64,000 nucleotides of DNA from Brevibacillus brevis (GCF_001039275.2 NZ_CP030117.1:4278001-4342000), one strand, 5' to 3'; positions 49,752 to 58,998 are shown, numbered from the stretch's first letter. The notes: generated by a model not told the origin, from the sequence alone. Numbers and translations: made by a program.

Positions 49752-51821
49752 CTAAACCAATACACCTGTTGGTGCGCCCAGCACTTGGGCAATGACTGGC
49801 GGATACACCTCAGGCGTACCATACAGTCTCCAAGTACCATCCTCACCTTGACCGAACAAGCCGTGGATCATCCAATCTGCTGCCAGCATAGCACCCAAAT
49901 CAGCGCCAATAGACAGCTTGATTGTCTCGCCATTCACACGTTTTGCCGTACAACCAGATGAAGTGATTTCTTGCACGAGTATGGATTCTTCCGTGATATC
50001 TTTGATCGCCATCGGGTTGCTGTAAAGATTTTGAGTCGCTTCCTTTTCCAGCACACCACGCAGGCGATAGGATTCCGGCAATGTTTCCTTCAACTCGGCG
50101 AACAATGGCTGCATGACAGGATAAAGCGCGTATGGTCCCTGCTTATCCAGCCACTTGAAGAACGCCGTCAAAACAGACATCAAATTTGTTGCCAACGTTT
50201 TGGTCGTTGCGTCCGTGCGCGTGAAAATGTCGTGGACGAGGAAGTATACCAGGTCCTCTCTGCGCAGCTGCTCCCATGTGAAAGATGGGCCAAACGCTCC
50301 TCTGACGAATGAACGGAAGTTGTTCATGACCTCATCGTACTTTTTGACGGTTGCTTCTGATTTGCCCTCGGTCATCTCTTGCACGAAACGACTGATGTCC
50401 GCAAGTCTGTCAGGATGTACGGTGTACACACTCTCCGGCAACCCCTCGATCAACGGACGGCGTAGCAGGTTATGCACATGCAGGCTGTCATTTGACAACG
50501 AGAGGCGCGGACGTAGCATGTCCATACGGATAAAGCGAGCCAAGCCTTGTCCGATTTTATGATCCTGTTCCATTTGCTCCATCAGCTTATGGAGTTTTTC
50601 ATGCAACTCCTCGTTTTCTGTAGCCGCAACCAAGAGCGGAGCCAAATCATCGAGCTGTTCATGGGAAGTAACCAGCCATTTTTCAGCAAAATAGGTTTGG
50701 ACTGCCCACTGCAACACTTTTGGTGGCATAGTAGGCTGACTCGTGATGAACAGAGTTCCTTTGGACAAACGAGAACCTGTTGAAGTAAGAACGCGAATCT
50801 CCTCTTCGTTCTCAAATGCAAGCAGCAGCAAAAGCTCTGCCACTTCGTCCAACTGCGGTGGATACCCTTCCAGAACCAGGCTGTCATCCTGCAAAATCAC
50901 TTCTGCCTGTACTTCGTATAACTCCAGCAAGGCATCCTTTAAATTCGGGAACAAATGCTCTTCCTTGCGTGTCGCATATACCCATATCTCACGAGCACCA
51001 TCTCGTTTTTTCAGCTCAAATGCAGGGTTCGACTCGATTACTTTCAGCAGCTGCTTACGATCTGGCAAAGCATAGGTACGACGCAGAAGCGATTCTTGCT
51101 TCGGTGCTTCCGACTCGCTTGCCGCTTCCCCGAATTGAACGATGAAGTGATACAGCTCTGTCGTATAGCTTCTCTTGCTCGTATCTGCCTTCGCCGCTTC
51201 TACTTCTGGATGCTGGTGTAACCACTCGAGCAGGCTTTCCTTGACATGTGGCTGCAAGATGATGCTGCCAGAGAAGAGCATATCACGCAGACCTAGATTC
51301 AGCAGGCGCCCTACGATCAATTGTCCAGGGACAACATTCAACGTATTGGCACGAAGCAGATAGTGTTTTTCTTCCGATATCGGTTGTTGAACCGTGATGA
51401 CATCACGATCCACTTCCACGATTTCATAAACATTCAGGTGTAGTCCAGCAAACGCACGGCGAAGATCAGGCTCCATCCGACGTCCATGCTGTTTGATATA
51501 GTTCTCAAGCAGCGTGCTTCCACCTGTTTTGACGTCCAATACACACCAGTTGAAGAAATGGGCTGCCCACTCAGGACGTGCGACGCTCTCTTGGGTCAAA
51601 CCTACTTCTTCGGCAAAACGATTCCGCGCTTCTTGAATCGTCTCGCTGGTTACATTTGCGCCGACAAAATGGTTCAGTCTTTCGACCCAGCCAGCGTATT
51701 CTTTTTGCAGCTTTTGCTCATGGCGGCTACGCAGCTCCGTAATAGGAGTGACAACCCCACAGCATTTTTTGTATTTTTTTCCGCTCCCACAAGGGCACAG
51801 TTCGTTTCTTCCTACCGACAT
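49752..51821 (-). CDS. SEC-C domain protein with an integrase-like SAM-type helical segment
   Basis: 689 residues from ATG 51821. C-P-C-G-S-G-K-K-Y-K-K-C-C at residues 9-21 is a SEC-C zinc motif (C9, C11, C20, C21). The middle is helical and acidic without known motif. Residues about 485-565 (S-E-A-T-V-K-K-Y, W-E-Q-L-R-R-E-D-L-V-Y-F-L, A-F-F-K-W-L-D) look like the core-binding domain of tyrosine recombinases, but no catalytic R-H-R-Y domain follows. It is the last gene of a three-gene operon with a winged-helix protein and a small coiled-coil protein. Function unknown. The AAAGGAG site is 12-13 bases from the chosen ATG, so an upstream ATG at 51845 is possible. Confidence 0.7.
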   Translation of the reverse strand: MSVGRNELCPCGSGKKYKKCCGVVTPITELRSRHEQKLQKEYAGWVERLNHFVGANVTSETIQEARNRFAEEVGLTQESVARPEWAAHFFNWCVLDVKTGGSTLLENYIKQHGRRMEPDLRRAFAGLHLNVYEIVEVDRDVITVQQPISEEKHYLLRANTLNVVPGQLIVGRLLNLGLRDMLFSGSIILQPHVKESLLEWLHQHPEVEAAKADTSKRSYTTELYHFIVQFGEAASESEAPKQESLLRRTYALPDRKQLLKVIESNPAFELKKRDGAREIWVYATRKEEHLFPNLKDALLELYEVQAEVILQDDSLVLEGYPPQLDEVAELLLLLAFENEEEIRVLTSTGSRLSKGTLFITSQPTMPPKVLQWAVQTYFAEKWLVTSHEQLDDLAPLLVAATENEELHEKLHKLMEQMEQDHKIGQGLARFIRMDMLRPRLSLSNDSLHVHNLLRRPLIEGLPESVYTVHPDRLADISRFVQEMTEGKSEATVKKYDEVMNNFRSFVRGAFGPSFTWEQLRREDLVYFLVHDIFTRTDATTKTLATNLMSVLTAFFKWLDKQGPYALYPVMQPLFAELKETLPESYRLRGVLEKEATQNLYSNPMAIKDITEESILVQEITSSGCTAKRVNGETIKLSIGADLGAMLAADWMIHGLFGQGEDGTWRLYGTPEVYPPVIAQVLGAPTGVLV

Positions 51822-51910
51822 AGAGGGTTTGGATCTCCTTTCCATCCCACGCGGCATGCGCGGGGAATCATGCACAATCCCCCTATTTTACCGCATTATT
51901 CGTCATGTGT

Positions 51911-52180
51911 TCAAGTGTTCTCGCGCTTTGGTTCATGTGCGATACCCACATCCGTGTTGTTGCTTTCCCATTGAACAATAAATTGTTCCAGTCGATTCAT
52001 CAACCTGACGATGCGCTGCTTCTCGCCCATGCATGCTGAAATAGCAGAGAGTTGGTTCGTGGCAAAAAGCTCCACCACTTCCTTCTCCATGTCTTGAAGG
52101 CGAATCCGATAGCCCGCGATAACATCGCGCAGGATGGCAAATCTCTGCTCTAACCGGATCGTAGCCTCAAGTTTACTCAT
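51911..52180 (-). CDS. Small coiled-coil protein, 89 aa
   Basis: It begins M-S-K-L-E-A-T-I-R-L-E-Q-R-F and is almost all amphipathic helix, with heptad-like L/I/V spacing. Its ATG overlaps the stop of the upstream gene by four bases (ATGA), a strong sign of translational coupling, and it precedes the SEC-C gene. Probably an adaptor or subunit of the same complex. Not recognised as a known family. Confidence 0.65.
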   Translation of the reverse strand: MSKLEATIRLEQRFAILRDVIAGYRIRLQDMEKEVVELFATNQLSAISACMGEKQRIVRLMNRLEQFIVQWESNNTDVGIAHEPKRENT

Positions 52181-53169
52181 TGTTCACTGGTCGCTAGCAC
52201 CTGTTGAATGCCAAGTACGATCTGCTCATGCTTATGTTTCTCTTTCATTAGCACTTCTATAGCTTGCATATTGCTTTGTTGAAAATGAGCGACAACTTCT
52301 TGGGACATTTCTTGATTTCTTGTCTCCAAGCGGTTGATAGCTTCTTGCATCAGTTTTTGTACTTCCTCGAGAACTTGCTGGTTGGTAATGGTAGACATAG
52401 TAGCATCCTCCTTGGTAAATAGTAGTTCTTGTTGTTCTTCCACCTGGTGTAAGGGATTCGCTGGTTCTTCCGATGCAATTTCTTCTGAGACGGACTCGCT
52501 GTTTCCTATCGATACAGAAGGGGCAGCCACTGCAACCTCGAGGGCCGCCTGCTCTTCCTTGGAATCTTCGCTACGAGCAATGATGTACATGGTATCACCG
52601 TCAATGCGGAAGCGGTCATCTTGCGCAGGGAGAAAAGCAGCATCTGCAGCAATTCCAACTTCCTGCTCCAGAAAATGGACTAATGTGCGAGCAGCTACCT
52701 GCGTAATGCCATTGTCGCGGCAAAACGCATACACTTGGTCATTGCCCAAAGTCCACTCTGCCAAAAACCATCTGCTGTCGCCTTGATATTGCACAAAGCG
52801 AGGATCGCGTTCCAATTGCAACATACGAAGAATCTGATTCCAGCCAAACTGCGTTTGACGACGCAGCTCTGCGACAATTTGCTCAAGCTTTTTGGGTGTT
52901 TGGCTATCGCGCAAATAGCGATGAGCCAAGTCGTACACTTGATGCGGCTGGTGAGTGACCTCTACGATCGCCTCAGAGCTTCCAACCCGCACTGGAGACT
53001 GCTCCATGTTCAACACTTTTTCCAGTATTGTCTCGCAGTCCAGATCCAAAAAAGCATTCAGCTCATTCGCTTCCATCCGGGAGCAGATCTCCGTACGTGG
53101 AAGGGAGCGCTCACCGGGCCGGAATACCTTTTTTACAATACTTGGTAGGGTATAAGTTGGCCGTTTCAT
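52177..53169 (-). CDS. Winged-helix (HARE/RpoE-delta-like) and coiled-coil protein, 330 aa
   Basis: Residues 77-140 (Q-V-Y-D-L-A-H-R-Y-L, then D-P-R-F-V-Q-Y-Q-G-D-S-R-W-F-L-A-E-W) resemble the HARE-type winged helix of the RNA polymerase delta subunit, which has a similar D-x-R-F...W-x-L-x-x-W end. A second unit (145-198) is followed by an acidic linker and a C-terminal coiled coil (about 262-330). It may bind DNA or RNA polymerase. First gene of the operon with the 89-aa and SEC-C proteins. GAGAAGGAG precedes ATG 53169. The HARE link is by eye. Confidence 0.6.
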   Translation of the reverse strand: MKRPTYTLPSIVKKVFRPGERSLPRTEICSRMEANELNAFLDLDCETILEKVLNMEQSPVRVGSSEAIVEVTHQPHQVYDLAHRYLRDSQTPKKLEQIVAELRRQTQFGWNQILRMLQLERDPRFVQYQGDSRWFLAEWTLGNDQVYAFCRDNGITQVAARTLVHFLEQEVGIAADAAFLPAQDDRFRIDGDTMYIIARSEDSKEEQAALEVAVAAPSVSIGNSESVSEEIASEEPANPLHQVEEQQELLFTKEDATMSTITNQQVLEEVQKLMQEAINRLETRNQEMSQEVVAHFQQSNMQAIEVLMKEKHKHEQIVLGIQQVLATSEQ

Positions 53170-53296
53170 TGCACTTTCTCCTTCTCGTGATCGGCATTGT
53201 TTGCCAAATCAAATGGGAATCAAGAAGATATTCTACAAAAAGAAAAAAAATCCTACCTGCCTTGAAGTGTTTATGAATTCCGATAATGATGAAAGG

Positions 53297-53334
53297 GAAA
53301 ACCCGACATGGCTTCTACACCATATCGGGTTTTG
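53297..53334 (-). terminator. Terminator of the YcdB-like gene
   Basis: AAAACCCGA pairs with TCGGGTTTT, with further pairing ATATGG/CCATGT near the loop. Confidence 0.8.
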
Positions 53335-53335
53335 G

Positions 53336-54898
53336 TTATGGGGTAGCTTTCCATTCCAGCCAGATTTCTTCCACTGCACCCGTAGCAGCATTGATCTGCA
53401 AAGACTTGGCATCTGCTGTCGGTAAATAGGCCAACTGCGGCAGTTTCGCTGCATGCGTACCTACCTTCGGATACCAGTATGCCAAGCGCAGATTTGCTTC
53501 TTTGACATACGCGTCCTTTGCTTTCTCATCCTTGATAATACCGTCTTTCCTGATGGTAGCAGGCATGGACGGCAGCTCATTTACTTGAGCAAGGACTACA
53601 TTGCCCTTCTTTGCGTCCACTTCCATGTAAAACAGTGGCCTCTTGGTTGGGATACCATCAATCTCAGGATGAAAAGCAAAACTACTGATCGGTCGCACCA
53701 GATTTTGATCCGCCCAGCCAGGCAGATTTTCTACCAGACGCGTCTCTTTTACGGAGAAAGATTGTTCTTTGGACAATAAGTATTTTTCCACAAATTGTAC
53801 GGCGATGTCTTTTGCCTCATCATGTGTGAGCGGCTTCTCAAGCTCCTTTTCTACGGGACCGTCCAGCTTGAATTCAATGGGTGATTTTGTTTTACGGTCG
53901 AGCGTAATCCACGCGCTTTGATACGAGCTTGCATTCCATTCATGGCGATCGATGTCACTGTTTTTGTACTTCTTGTCTTCTTTTACATTTTTGTACGTGC
54001 GTTGATTCAGCTTCAGGCCAAAATCCTTCTCGAGCATCTGCTCCATTTTTTTCATATCTCGCCAGACTCCCATGTCTGCTGTTCCTTTGATTTTCATCGT
54101 CTCATTCTCTGTTTTATACACAGACGGAACTTCTTCGCCAGTCAGAGCATCTATCGTTGGCAATTGGTCAGGCACGTAAACGAGCTTGCCAGCTGACTCA
54201 TCGTAGACCAATTCCAAGGATACCTTGTCTTGCCACTCCTTCATTGCCTTTTCAAGCGCTACAGTCTTGCTTGGGTCCGCTACTTCTTCTGCGGTAGGAA
54301 GCTTTAGCTTTTCTTGCTGAAAATGGACAACCTGACCCTTTGCGTCAACCATGACCCGTGCTGTCTCTTTGTCCACCCATGTGTTGTTCAACTGTGGGTA
54401 GACACTGACAACCGCCAGATGATCCAGCTCAGATGCACGATCGTAAGAAAGCATCGCTCGCGGGGAAATAACATGGTCAACTGCTATGTAATTCCGAACA
54501 AAGTCCACAGCCTTTTGATAGGCTTCCTTTTGATTGATTTTAGTTGTTTTGTCCCGATTCACATCATGCAGGACAAAACTGGTCATATCTCCCTCTGCAT
54601 TTGTGGAGATAGTGAGCGTCGTATTCGTGGTAATGATACTCTTTCGATCCGAGAGATTAATGACATACCCCGATTTGCTTGTCCCTCCGTATGAGTCCAC
54701 ATGAAGGCCCTTCATGAGAGGCACATAGTCCTCTTTCAATTCTGTTAACAAGTGAGCGATGTCTCCTGGCAACTGAATAGGCTCCAAACTTGATTTGCCA
54801 TCATACGCATAAGAAGACAACGGATGCAGAAGTGCCACTGGTGTCGTGACCATGCTGACTGCCAACACAAACATGGCAGCTCTGTTTCGCTTTTTCAC
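53336..54898 (-). CDS. Secreted YcdB/YcdC-repeat protein
   Basis: 520 residues. Signal peptide at residues 1-32 (K-K-R-N-R then M-F-V-L-A-V-S-M-V-T-T-P-V-A-L, cleavage near S-S-Y-A-Y). Two or three DUF4901 (YcdB/YcdC) repeats follow, each with a helix containing K-A-x-x-F-V and a D-x-x-x-x-x-x-x-W-x-D pattern; these units are thought to resemble PepSY-like modules and may act on peptidases or the wall. GTG 54898 follows GGAGG. An ECF-type promoter matching that of the sigma factor operon lies 30-60 bases upstream. Confidence 0.8.
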   Translation of the reverse strand: MKKRNRAAMFVLAVSMVTTPVALLHPLSSYAYDGKSSLEPIQLPGDIAHLLTELKEDYVPLMKGLHVDSYGGTSKSGYVINLSDRKSIITTNTTLTISTNAEGDMTSFVLHDVNRDKTTKINQKEAYQKAVDFVRNYIAVDHVISPRAMLSYDRASELDHLAVVSVYPQLNNTWVDKETARVMVDAKGQVVHFQQEKLKLPTAEEVADPSKTVALEKAMKEWQDKVSLELVYDESAGKLVYVPDQLPTIDALTGEEVPSVYKTENETMKIKGTADMGVWRDMKKMEQMLEKDFGLKLNQRTYKNVKEDKKYKNSDIDRHEWNASSYQSAWITLDRKTKSPIEFKLDGPVEKELEKPLTHDEAKDIAVQFVEKYLLSKEQSFSVKETRLVENLPGWADQNLVRPISSFAFHPEIDGIPTKRPLFYMEVDAKKGNVVLAQVNELPSMPATIRKDGIIKDEKAKDAYVKEANLRLAYWYPKVGTHAAKLPQLAYLPTADAKSLQINAATGAVEEIWLEWKATP

Positions 54899-54931
54899 AG
54901 GAATACCTCCTCATTACAAGACATTACTGTT

Positions 54932-54958
54932 AAGACGAGCTTCCTGCAAAATCGTTTC
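54932..54958 (-). promoter_or_regulatory. ECF-type promoter of the YcdB-like gene
   Basis: On the minus strand GAAAC (54958-54954), 16 bp, CGTC (54937-54934) followed by TT. Same -35 core, spacer and -10 as the promoter at 32075-32100 before the ECF sigma gene. Confidence 0.6.
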
Positions 54959-54967
54959 TGATTTATC

Positions 54968-55012
54968 TAAAAAAAGCCAACTGCTCGTTTTGCTTAGCAG
55001 TTGGCTTTTTGG
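54968..55012 (-). terminator. Terminator of yhaM
   Basis: AAAAAGCCAACTGCT pairs with AGCAGTTGGCTTTTT, a perfect 15-bp stem. Confidence 0.9.
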
Positions 55013-55016
55013 TCCA

Positions 55017-55964
55017 TTAATACCCGCGCCAGACTTTACGTCTAAGCACGCCAGCGTACGCCCATTCCTCTTCTTCTGTCATGTCCGCTAGTGTTTGGCT
55101 CAAAGCGTTCATTTTGCTGTCGATCTGATCCAGGTAATGGAACATGACAGCTGTAGGCGTTTTTCCAGATACAGCACTGCCCCAGCCGTTTTCTACCTCT
55201 CCATGATGACTCAAAATGCAATGCTTCAAGTGCAGAACCTCCGCGTCCCCTAAAGAAATATCTAGCTTGCGGCAAATACCGCTTACCATCTCGACTCCCA
55301 TGACCAAGTGACCAATTAACTGACCTGGCGTGGTGTAGTCAGGGGCGATGGGATCAGACAGCTCGTACAGTTTTCCAATATCGTGTAGGATACAAGTCGC
55401 AATCAATACATCCCTGTCTACTTGTGGATACAGGGGCAAGAGGCTCTGTGCCGCCGTCAACAGAGAGACAATATGCTCGAGCAAACCATGATAATAGTTG
55501 TGGTGCATGCGAACGCCAGCCGGATAATGGCGAAGACGATCCTGAATCTCCTCTGTTGCCAGCGCTTCTTGAATAATGGCCTTGAGCGTGGCACTCTGCA
55601 GGCTGTCGACTGCATGGGTAAGCTTTGTCCACAGTTCCTCTACTGGAACTGGCGAGATCGGAATAAGTGACTCCATCTGAACTTCGTCGGATGCACCAGC
55701 CGGTCTGATTCGTTGAATCACCAGTTGCTTTTTCCCACGATACACTTGGACAGCAGCGTCGATCTTCACGACAGCCTTGACGTTAATCCATTCCTTCATT
55801 TCTGCATTGACATCCCACAGCTTTGCACTGATGGTGCCGGAGCGATCTCCCAACTCCAAGTTCAAGTATTCACTCTGGTTACTCGCTACGCCTGCTTCCT
55901 TGTTTTTAATCAAGCAAAAAGCGACAACACGCTCTCCCTCTTGATAATCCAATAAATATTTCAT
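55017..55964 (-). CDS. yhaM: 3'-5' exoribonuclease YhaM
   Basis: 315 residues. An N-terminal OB-fold (about 15-95, D-R-S-G-T-I-S-A-K-L-W-D) binds nucleic acid. The HD domain follows: H-H-N-Y-Y-H-G-L-L-E-H near 153-163, C-I-L-H-D-I-G-K-L near 191-199, and L-S-H-H-G-E near 251-256. This is the YhaM layout. The enzyme trims RNA and single-stranded DNA from the 3' end. It follows the DUF1232 gene by 19 bases, in an operon with DedA. Confidence 0.9.
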   Translation of the reverse strand: MKYLLDYQEGERVVAFCLIKNKEAGVASNQSEYLNLELGDRSGTISAKLWDVNAEMKEWINVKAVVKIDAAVQVYRGKKQLVIQRIRPAGASDEVQMESLIPISPVPVEELWTKLTHAVDSLQSATLKAIIQEALATEEIQDRLRHYPAGVRMHHNYYHGLLEHIVSLLTAAQSLLPLYPQVDRDVLIATCILHDIGKLYELSDPIAPDYTTPGQLIGHLVMGVEMVSGICRKLDISLGDAEVLHLKHCILSHHGEVENGWGSAVSGKTPTAVMFHYLDQIDSKMNALSQTLADMTEEEEWAYAGVLRRKVWRGY

Positions 55965-55983
55965 CTATTTGTCCCATCCTAGC

Positions 55984-56502
55984 TTATTTTTTTCGGAACA
56001 GGGTTTCTTCCAGCTTTTTCACTATTTTCTTGCCGACCAGATCATCCGCTGATCGAACCACCTTCGTAATGACAGCCAAGAGGTCTTCTTCGCCATTCCA
56101 ATGCTCACGTACAATCGATTCATCGATATCCACCAAAATCTTGCGCAATGCATAAACAGCCAAAATGACGTCGTCCACAAGTCCGAATCCACCGACTAAT
56201 ACCTCCGGAATAAAATCAACCGGGGTAATGAAGTAGGCAACCGCTACACCCGCTAACGCTTTTGATTGAACACCTACGCGCTTGTCCAGCATAAGGCGGG
56301 CCAAGAGAACGAACAAATCTGGTGCAAGCAGTATAAAGTTGGCTACAGAATCATTGACTCCCTTGTCTCGTATGAACGCTTCGATTTTCTCACGCAATTT
56401 ATCATAAAATCGCTGATGCTTTTCCGGTAATACTACAGGAACCAGTTCGGTCGGCTTCTGAACCACAGGCAGTAGATTTTCGTTGCGGTTTTCTTCACTC
56501 AT
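55984..56502 (-). CDS. DUF1232 family membrane protein (YkvA-like)
   Basis: 172 residues. Y-F-I-T-P-V-D-F-I-P-E near residues 89-99 and G-L-V-D-D-V-I-L-A near 106-114 are the DUF1232 signature. One or two hydrophobic segments. Function unknown. It overlaps the DedA gene by 8 bases and precedes yhaM. Confidence 0.85.
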   Translation of the reverse strand: MSEENRNENLLPVVQKPTELVPVVLPEKHQRFYDKLREKIEAFIRDKGVNDSVANFILLAPDLFVLLARLMLDKRVGVQSKALAGVAVAYFITPVDFIPEVLVGGFGLVDDVILAVYALRKILVDIDESIVREHWNGEEDLLAVITKVVRSADDLVGKKIVKKLEETLFRKK

Positions 56503-57133
56503 TCTGATCCCTCCGTAGTTGTTTTTTTACATTCGCCTTGTGCCTGAAATACGACCAGGCTGCGATCAATGCGAGCAAAGCGATAAAAAAAATCGCGAGG
56601 TTACGAGCAATCAAATCAAACAGCTCATCCCAACGTTCTCCTAATTGCCAGCCAAGCGTCACAAAAAGCAAGCTCCAAAACAACCCACCCAAATAGGTAT
56701 AGAGCATGAAAGTCGGAAATGGCAATCGCGTAATCCCGGCGAAATAGGCCGTAAACTGACGAACACCAGGGATGAAATAGCCTAGCGGAAGCGCCCATTT
56801 ACCGACGCGATTAAACCACTCTTCCGTTTTTTTGTAAACCGTATAGCCCATTCCCAGTCGTTTCCCATATCGTTCGAGAAAAGTGTAGCCTAATGTTCTG
56901 CCGATCCAGTATGCCACCGTCATCGCTGTAACGGAACCGAGAAAGCAGACGAAAAAAGTAGGCCAATATTCCAATTTTCCCGTTGAGACAAGAAATCCAG
57001 AAAAAACGAGCAGCGTTTCTTCAGGCAAGGGCATCCCCAAAATTCCTAGAAAGAACAATCCAAACAAGGCGCCATACCCATATTGAGCAATATAGTCACC
57101 GAAGGTTCCCATTACATCTTCCACGAATGTCAC
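56495..57133 (-). CDS. DedA family membrane protein
   Basis: About 212 residues. G-M-P-L-P-E-E-T-L-L-V-F-S-G-F near residues 33-47 and F-I-P-G-V-R-Q-F-T-A-Y-F-A-G near 118-131 are DedA features: the acidic residue in the re-entrant loop and the G-x-R pattern. Members flip undecaprenyl phosphate or phospholipids across the membrane. The start is uncertain: GTG 57133 is chosen from alignment of the first strand; 57136 or ATG 57112 are alternatives, and the ATG at 57187 has no ribosome site. Confidence 0.8.
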   Translation of the reverse strand: MTFVEDVMGTFGDYIAQYGYGALFGLFFLGILGMPLPEETLLVFSGFLVSTGKLEYWPTFFVCFLGSVTAMTVAYWIGRTLGYTFLERYGKRLGMGYTVYKKTEEWFNRVGKWALPLGYFIPGVRQFTAYFAGITRLPFPTFMLYTYLGGLFWSLLFVTLGWQLGERWDELFDLIARNLAIFFIALLALIAAWSYFRHKANVKKQLRRDQNE

Positions 57134-57335
57134 CACTTTTCCAGCAAGCTGCCCTCTTCCATTATGCCAAAAGAAAGGCGCATTCACAAATCAGAGCTCG
57201 TATGGCAACTATTAATTTTTGCCAACTTGGAGATACTCTACAACATCAATTGAAAACGAATCCAGCTTCACCATTCGCCTTACCCTTAGGGGATATTACA
57301 GACAAATGACTTGGGACAAACGAGGGATAGCACGG

Positions 57336-57821
57336 ATGTGGAAAAAAACATATCGAAAGCTAAAATTCGAATACTACAAGGTGCTGAGAATGAAAGGGGC
57401 TCCAGCTTTTGTCGCCCGCGGATTTTCGCTCGGAATCTTCATCGAGTTCATTACCCTGCCTACTTTTGGCCTCGCGTTTTTATTGCTTTTCCCGCTTTGC
57501 AAGCTGTTTCGTGCCAGTTTGCCCGCTGGTTTGGTTGCGTTTGTCATCGGAAAGCTCATCTTACCGCTTTTCATCCTTTTTAATTACAATATTGGATACG
57601 TGTTGATCGGCAAACCGTTACAAGGGCATTTGATCCATCACGAGTCCGGGATGCAATGGCTTGTCTGGGTGAAAGAAAAAGGACTTGTCTATTTTACCGG
57701 GAGTGCCATCATGGGACTGATTGTCGCGTTCATGAGCTACTTTCTCGTTTTAACTGGCCTTCAATTGTATCGCCGCAAGAAATTACGGCGCTCATTGCCT
57801 GAGGAAAGCCCTACTCCTTAG
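57336..57821 (+). CDS. DUF2062 family membrane protein
   Basis: 161 residues. P-A-F-V-A-R-G-F-S-L-G-I-F-I-E-F near residues 23-38 and a conserved hydrophobic middle match DUF2062. A large hydrophobic C-terminal helix precedes a basic tail (R-R-K-K-L-R-R). ATG 57336 is nine bases after GAGGG. Divergent from dedA. Function unknown. Confidence 0.7.
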   Translation: MWKKTYRKLKFEYYKVLRMKGAPAFVARGFSLGIFIEFITLPTFGLAFLLLFPLCKLFRASLPAGLVAFVIGKLILPLFILFNYNIGYVLIGKPLQGHLIHHESGMQWLVWVKEKGLVYFTGSAIMGLIVAFMSYFLVLTGLQLYRRKKLRRSLPEESPTP

Positions 57822-57831
57822 TCGCTCGAAC

Positions 57832-57876
57832 GAAAAAGACCGGTCCGACAATCGAATGTCAGTCCGGTCTTTTTTG
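57832..57876. terminator. Bidirectional terminator
   Basis: AAAAAGACCGG pairs with CCGGTCTTTTTT, with further GACA/TGTC pairing inside. Confidence 0.85.
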
Positions 57877-57885
57877 CTCGCAATG

Positions 57886-58107
57886 TTATGCAAAGTAGCC
57901 TTGATCGTGCAGGTGCTCCATGATTTCGGCAACAGTTTTGTCTTCTTTCAAGAGCTCTACGGTTACTTCCACTTGCTCTGGGGACAAACCGTTCGCTCCG
58001 AGGCTTTCCTTGATCAACACGTCGTTAGGGCGACGGAAGTACGTTTGCAACGTACGCTTCACACGTCCTTCCAGACTTGTTCTCAGCATCAATTCAGTCG
58101 TAGACAT
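57886..58107 (-). CDS. Small hypothetical protein, 73 aa
   Basis: Begins M-S-T-T-E-L-M-L-R-T-S-L-E and is helical, charged and soluble, ending H-L-H-D-Q-G-Y-F-A. AAAGAGG precedes ATG 58107. Possibly two helix-turn-helix-like units, but no family is recognised. It is followed by a strong terminator. Confidence 0.6.
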   Translation of the reverse strand: MSTTELMLRTSLEGRVKRTLQTYFRRPNDVLIKESLGANGLSPEQVEVTVELLKEDKTVAEIMEHLHDQGYFA

Positions 58108-58171
58108 CTGTTCCACCTCTTTCCTAGAAAGATTTGCGTAACCCCTATTATCTTATAAAACCGTGGAATAA

Positions 58172-58996
58172 TCAACCTTTCTGCGAAATAGCTTCCTTGC
58201 ATAGTTGATCCCGGTTTTGGTCATGGGCTGAACGGAGATGTTCATCGATCGATACACCATCATACATCAGTTGGGAAAACTGCTCTGTAAGTACATCTTC
58301 CCCTACATTATTGGCGATCCCCTCGAAAACAACTGCACGTGCATCCAACAAATACTGGCGATCACGTGCAATTCGATGCAGAATTTCCTCGCGTCCTTTT
58401 GCAGGTACTCCGTGTCCAGGAATGACTTCTTCCACCTCTCCTAGAAGGACCAACCGCTCGATTTTTTCCAGACTCTCCAAATAAGCACTGCTGTCATCGA
58501 TAAACGGGAACTCTAAATTGGATAGCATGTCACCGACAACAAGCAGCTTCTGCTCCCGGAACAAGGTCGCCATCTGATCAGGTGTATGTCCTGGTACAGG
58601 CAGGAAAAAGACCTCCTGCCAATCTTGTGCATCCTCCACAAATTTCGTGAACTTCGGCATTCCTACTTCATACGATCTGACCACGTAATACGAGCCATCA
58701 AACCGCTTTGCCTTGTTCAGCTTACCCTCGATCCGTCCATCGGTGAGGATTTCCTTTTGTGCAATGATTGTGGCATCCGGAAATTTGCCGACCCCGACAA
58801 CATGATCCCAATCTCCGTGAGTCAGGACGAGAATGAGCTCTCTTCCATTCCTCTCCCTTTGCACATAGTCAGCAATCGCCTCTATCTCATGTGGAAAATA
58901 GGCCGGATCAAACAAGTAGAGACGTTGCTCTGTTGATACGACTGCACTGGTCGTTTGCCACAGACAACTTGTAAACAGCTTGTAGGATTGTGGCAT
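58172..58996 (-). CDS. MBL-fold metallohydrolase with HGDWDH motif
   Basis: 274 residues. T-H-G-D-W-D-H near residues 59-65 replaces the usual H-x-H-x-D-H: the second His is Asp. Later ligands are V-P-G-H-T-P, V-G-D-M-L and I-P-G-H-G. Such H-G-D/S-D-W-D-H variants form a known subgroup. Substrate unknown. Its ATG lies three bases after the nadE stop, so it is co-translated with NadE. Confidence 0.8.
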   Translation of the reverse strand: MPQSYKLFTSCLWQTTSAVVSTEQRLYLFDPAYFPHEIEAIADYVQRERNGRELILVLTHGDWDHVVGVGKFPDATIIAQKEILTDGRIEGKLNKAKRFDGSYYVVRSYEVGMPKFTKFVEDAQDWQEVFFLPVPGHTPDQMATLFREQKLLVVGDMLSNLEFPFIDDSSAYLESLEKIERLVLLGEVEEVIPGHGVPAKGREEILHRIARDRQYLLDARAVVFEGIANNVGEDVLTEQFSQLMYDGVSIDEHLRSAHDQNRDQLCKEAISQKG

Positions 58997-58998
58997 AT

